Below, piece after piece: positions 62,300-64,000 of a DNA stretch of 64,000 bases; the stretch's first letter is position 1; every line of letters starts with the position of its first letter. This DNA comes from JADKIH01 sp031367345 (lineage in GTDB: Bacteria > Bacteroidota > Bacteroidia > AKYH767-A > 2013-40CM-41-45). The DNA is taken from positions 1 through 64,000 of the forward strand of contig JANLPR010000118.1 in NCBI GenBank assembly GCA_031367345.1, in the 5' to 3' direction. The translations under genes and the position numbers were made by a program. The notes under the pieces are model-generated. The model did not search any database. It had not been told where the DNA came from and saw nothing but the letters and a program-made list of their open reading frames with translations.

Positions 62300-63271
62300 C
62301 TACATATTGACCAACTGATTTTTTCTCAACATCACTTTTTCAACAGCAGCGACAATGTTCTCTGCTTCTAATCCGTATTTTTTCATTAGTTGTTCCGGAG
62401 TACCACTTTCACCAAAAGAATCATTTACTCCGACGTATTCCTGGGGAACGGGATGATGTTGAGCAAGTAGATGAGCAATAGAATCTCCTAAGCCTCCAAA
62501 TACCTGATGTTCCTCTGCAGTAACAACACAATTAGTTTTACGGATACTTTTTAAGACCGCCTGAATGTCTAAAGGTTTAATTGTATGGATATTGATGATA
62601 TCTGCCTCAATCCCTTTTTCTGCTAACATTTCACCTGCTTCAATTGCTTTCCACACTAAATGGCCAGTAGCAAAAATACTAACGTCAGCTCCTTCATTAA
62701 AAGTTACAGCCTTCCCAATCTCAAATTTCTGATCAGCAGGAGTGAATATAGGAACAACAGGTCTACCGAAACGCAAATAAACAGGACCTTCGTATTCAGC
62801 AATAGCAAGCGTCGCAGCCTTCGTTTGGTTGTAATCGCATGGGTTTATAACAACCATACCAGGCAGCATTTTCATCATTCCTAAGTCTTCTAAAATTTGA
62901 TGCGTAGCACCATCTTCTCCAAGTGTAACACCTGCATGAGAGGCACATATTTTCACATTTTTTCCCGAGTACGCTATACTTTGTCTGATCTGATCATAAA
63001 CGCGACCGGTAGAAAAATTGGCAAATGTACCAGTGAAAGGAATCTTTCCGCCAATAGTCATACCTGCAGCAATGCCCATCATATTTGCTTCGGCAATTCC
63101 AATTTGAAAAAAACGATCAGGAAATTCCTTCTCAAATGCGTCCATCTTTAATGAGCCGGTAAGGTCGGCACACAATGCAACTACATTTGGATTGGTACGA
63201 CCTAGTTCAACCAACGCTGCACCAAATCCCGAACGTGTATCTTTTTTTTCAGTGTAAGGATATTTTTTCAT
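62300..63271 (-). CDS. Transketolase C-terminal half (TPP-dependent, beta-like subunit)
   Basis: This 323-residue protein matches the pyrimidine-binding and C-terminal domains of transketolase: the PYR-domain Glu in QIGIAEANMMGIAAGM (about 57-72), DGATHQILEDLGMMKMLPGM (about 120-139) and a C-domain with ATGHLVWKAIEAGE and TAEEHQVFGGLGDSIAHLL. In Bacteroidota transketolase is often split into an N-terminal and a C-terminal gene that pair to form the active enzyme of the pentose-phosphate pathway. The usual N-terminal partner is not the upstream neighbour here. Confidence 0.9.
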   Translation of the reverse strand: MKKYPYTEKKDTRSGFGAALVELGRTNPNVVALCADLTGSLKMDAFEKEFPDRFFQIGIAEANMMGIAAGMTIGGKIPFTGTFANFSTGRVYDQIRQSIAYSGKNVKICASHAGVTLGEDGATHQILEDLGMMKMLPGMVVINPCDYNQTKAATLAIAEYEGPVYLRFGRPVVPIFTPADQKFEIGKAVTFNEGADVSIFATGHLVWKAIEAGEMLAEKGIEADIINIHTIKPLDIQAVLKSIRKTNCVVTAEEHQVFGGLGDSIAHLLAQHHPVPQEYVGVNDSFGESGTPEQLMKKYGLEAENIVAAVEKVMLRKNQLVNM

Positions 63272-63283
63272 AGCTATTTTTTT

Positions 63284-64000
63284 TCAATTTAAAGGGACAA
63301 TACTTGATTCGCCTGACACAACTGAAAATTCTTTTTCAATTGTATAAAGGCTTTCTCTTGAATTTTTTGGTCTATAAATAACTTTGTATTTTCCCGGTTG
63401 TAAAATAATTGTTTGCTTTGGAACATTGCTATCCAAATTACAAACCCACTTCAACAATGATTTCTCATAGGTATAAATGCTTCCGAAACCTTGATTACTT
63501 GTTAGCAAAGTCAATATACCCGGATGAGGCACAGCTACAGTAGTCAGTTTTGATTGAGCAACATCTACATTATCCAAATTAATTCGTGGTAACGTTAAGA
63601 CCTCCAAATCATATTTACCTACAAGGTATTTATCGGTGCTATTCACGTCCTGAACATTCAATGTTATTAGGCTTCCTTTCAGTCGTATGATGCATTGCGT
63701 TTTTTTATATTCCGAAGGGCCATCGAATTTTACTAAGAGGTCACCTTGAGCAGCATCGATTCCAACTATTGTATGCTTTCCCGGCGTCAAGAAAATTGAA
63801 TCTTTAATTACAGGAGGAATAGTATGAACAACAATTTTATAAAAGGGGAGAGGATCTATTACCAATGTATCCGGATTACCTTTTGAGTTAATGGTATGGA
63901 TAAAATTATATTTGTCTAAGCCTGTAAACTTATCATAAAAGGTCATGTTTACGTTCGTCTCGGTCGGATTGTGATTTACGTCGAGTAAATTTACTTGCAG
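63284..64000 (-). CDS. Surface or VWA-type protein, C-terminal part (5' end outside window)
   Basis: The frame stays open to the window edge, so at least 238 residues of a larger protein are visible. It is beta-rich: LQVNLLDVNHNPTETNVNMTF at the edge, then LDKYNF, IDPLPFYKIVVHTIPPV, and repeated strands with a PGK turn (TPGKHTIVGIDAAQGDLLVKF and QPGKYKVIYRP). The combination resembles the C-terminal region of Bacteroidota von Willebrand factor A-domain proteins, but the A domain would lie outside the window. An internal ATG at 63946 is not the start. It precedes the transketolase half gene by 12 nt. Confidence 0.7.
   Translation of the reverse strand: MQVNLLDVNHNPTETNVNMTFYDKFTGLDKYNFIHTINSKGNPDTLVIDPLPFYKIVVHTIPPVIKDSIFLTPGKHTIVGIDAAQGDLLVKFDGPSEYKKTQCIIRLKGSLITLNVQDVNSTDKYLVGKYDLEVLTLPRINLDNVDVAQSKLTTVAVPHPGILTLLTSNQGFGSIYTYEKSLLKWVCNLDSNVPKQTIILQPGKYKVIYRPKNSRESLYTIEKEFSVVSGESSIVPLN

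Noticed and set aside
1..64000. Mobile elements, CRISPR arrays, tRNA or rRNA genes.
   Set aside because: No transposase or integrase frame, no regularly spaced repeats and no recognisable tRNA or rRNA segment was seen; gene content is core chromosomal throughout.

Overview
The window is an ordinary chromosomal stretch from a Gram-negative member of the Bacteroidota, not resolved to order. The main evidence is: DUF1573, DUF4294, DUF5916, RibBA, MtaB and a split transketolase, all typical of the phylum; AT-rich intergenic DNA without useful Shine-Dalgarno sequences; and at least 14 exact copies of the Bacteroidota -7 promoter element TAnnTTTG just upstream of genes, plus four TAnnTTCG variants. 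LpxB, TamB, LolA-like, TolC and lipobox proteins show an outer membrane with lipid A. I saw no rRNA, tRNA, insertion sequence, prophage or CRISPR array.

Layout. 1-8.3 kb: 3' end of an unrecognised gene; an operon surE - two small membrane proteins - lpxB; comEC; an MBL-fold hydrolase; and mpl with a DUF1573 gene. 8.3-12.9 kb: mgtE, a CBM9/DUF5916 outer-membrane protein whose promoter lies inside a perfect 11-bp inverted repeat, and a DinB-like protein. 13-18.8 kb: sucC, agmatinase, a biotin carboxylase, DUF4294, DUF6265 and a GreA-like protein. 18.8-22.7 kb (minus): mtaB, an Lgt-like gene with an altered signature, inositol monophosphatase and a PH-like membrane protein. 22.8-29.2 kb: a lipoprotein solute-binding protein, then (minus) mutL, two rhomboids and an EEP phosphatase. 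29.5-31.7 kb: small proteins and msrA. 31.8-39.6 kb (minus): an RND pump operon (HlyD, AcrB-type pump, TolC) running on into nhaA, a methyltransferase and a small secreted protein.

39.7-49.3 kb: a PD40 beta-propeller protein, an M13 metallopeptidase lipoprotein, a lipoprotein, and tsaD divergent from a 1482-residue TamB. 49.6-53.3 kb: ribBA and an ABC-2 exporter operon with a LolA-like protein. 53.6-57.1 kb: a J-domain/KTSC fusion, two DEAD-box helicases and a cold-shock protein, which looks like an RNA-chaperone block. 57.2-57.8 kb: a decayed CpcT/CpeT gene with two nonsense codons and one frameshift. 58-60.6 kb: glmM and a cysteine desulfurase. 60.7-64 kb (minus): a three-gene ECF sigma unit, the C-terminal half of transketolase, and the 3' part of a probable surface or VWA-type protein that runs off the window.

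Most genes are housekeeping: lipid A and peptidoglycan synthesis, tRNA modification, mismatch repair, riboflavin, central carbon metabolism and envelope biogenesis. I found no convincing new defence or mobile system. The points most worth following are the palindromic operator/promoter of the DUF5916 gene, the tandem small membrane paralogues between surE and lpxB, the Lgt-like protein with a changed signature, MutL with a degenerate endonuclease motif, the GreA-like protein that keeps the acidic tip, the CpcT pseudogene, and two tandem hairpins sharing a TTACGG loop. Several starts were moved to internal ATGs (accC, DUF4294, DUF5916, mutL, nhaA, hlyD, M13 peptidase) because the longer frames begin at TTG or weak codons and often overlap promoter boxes.
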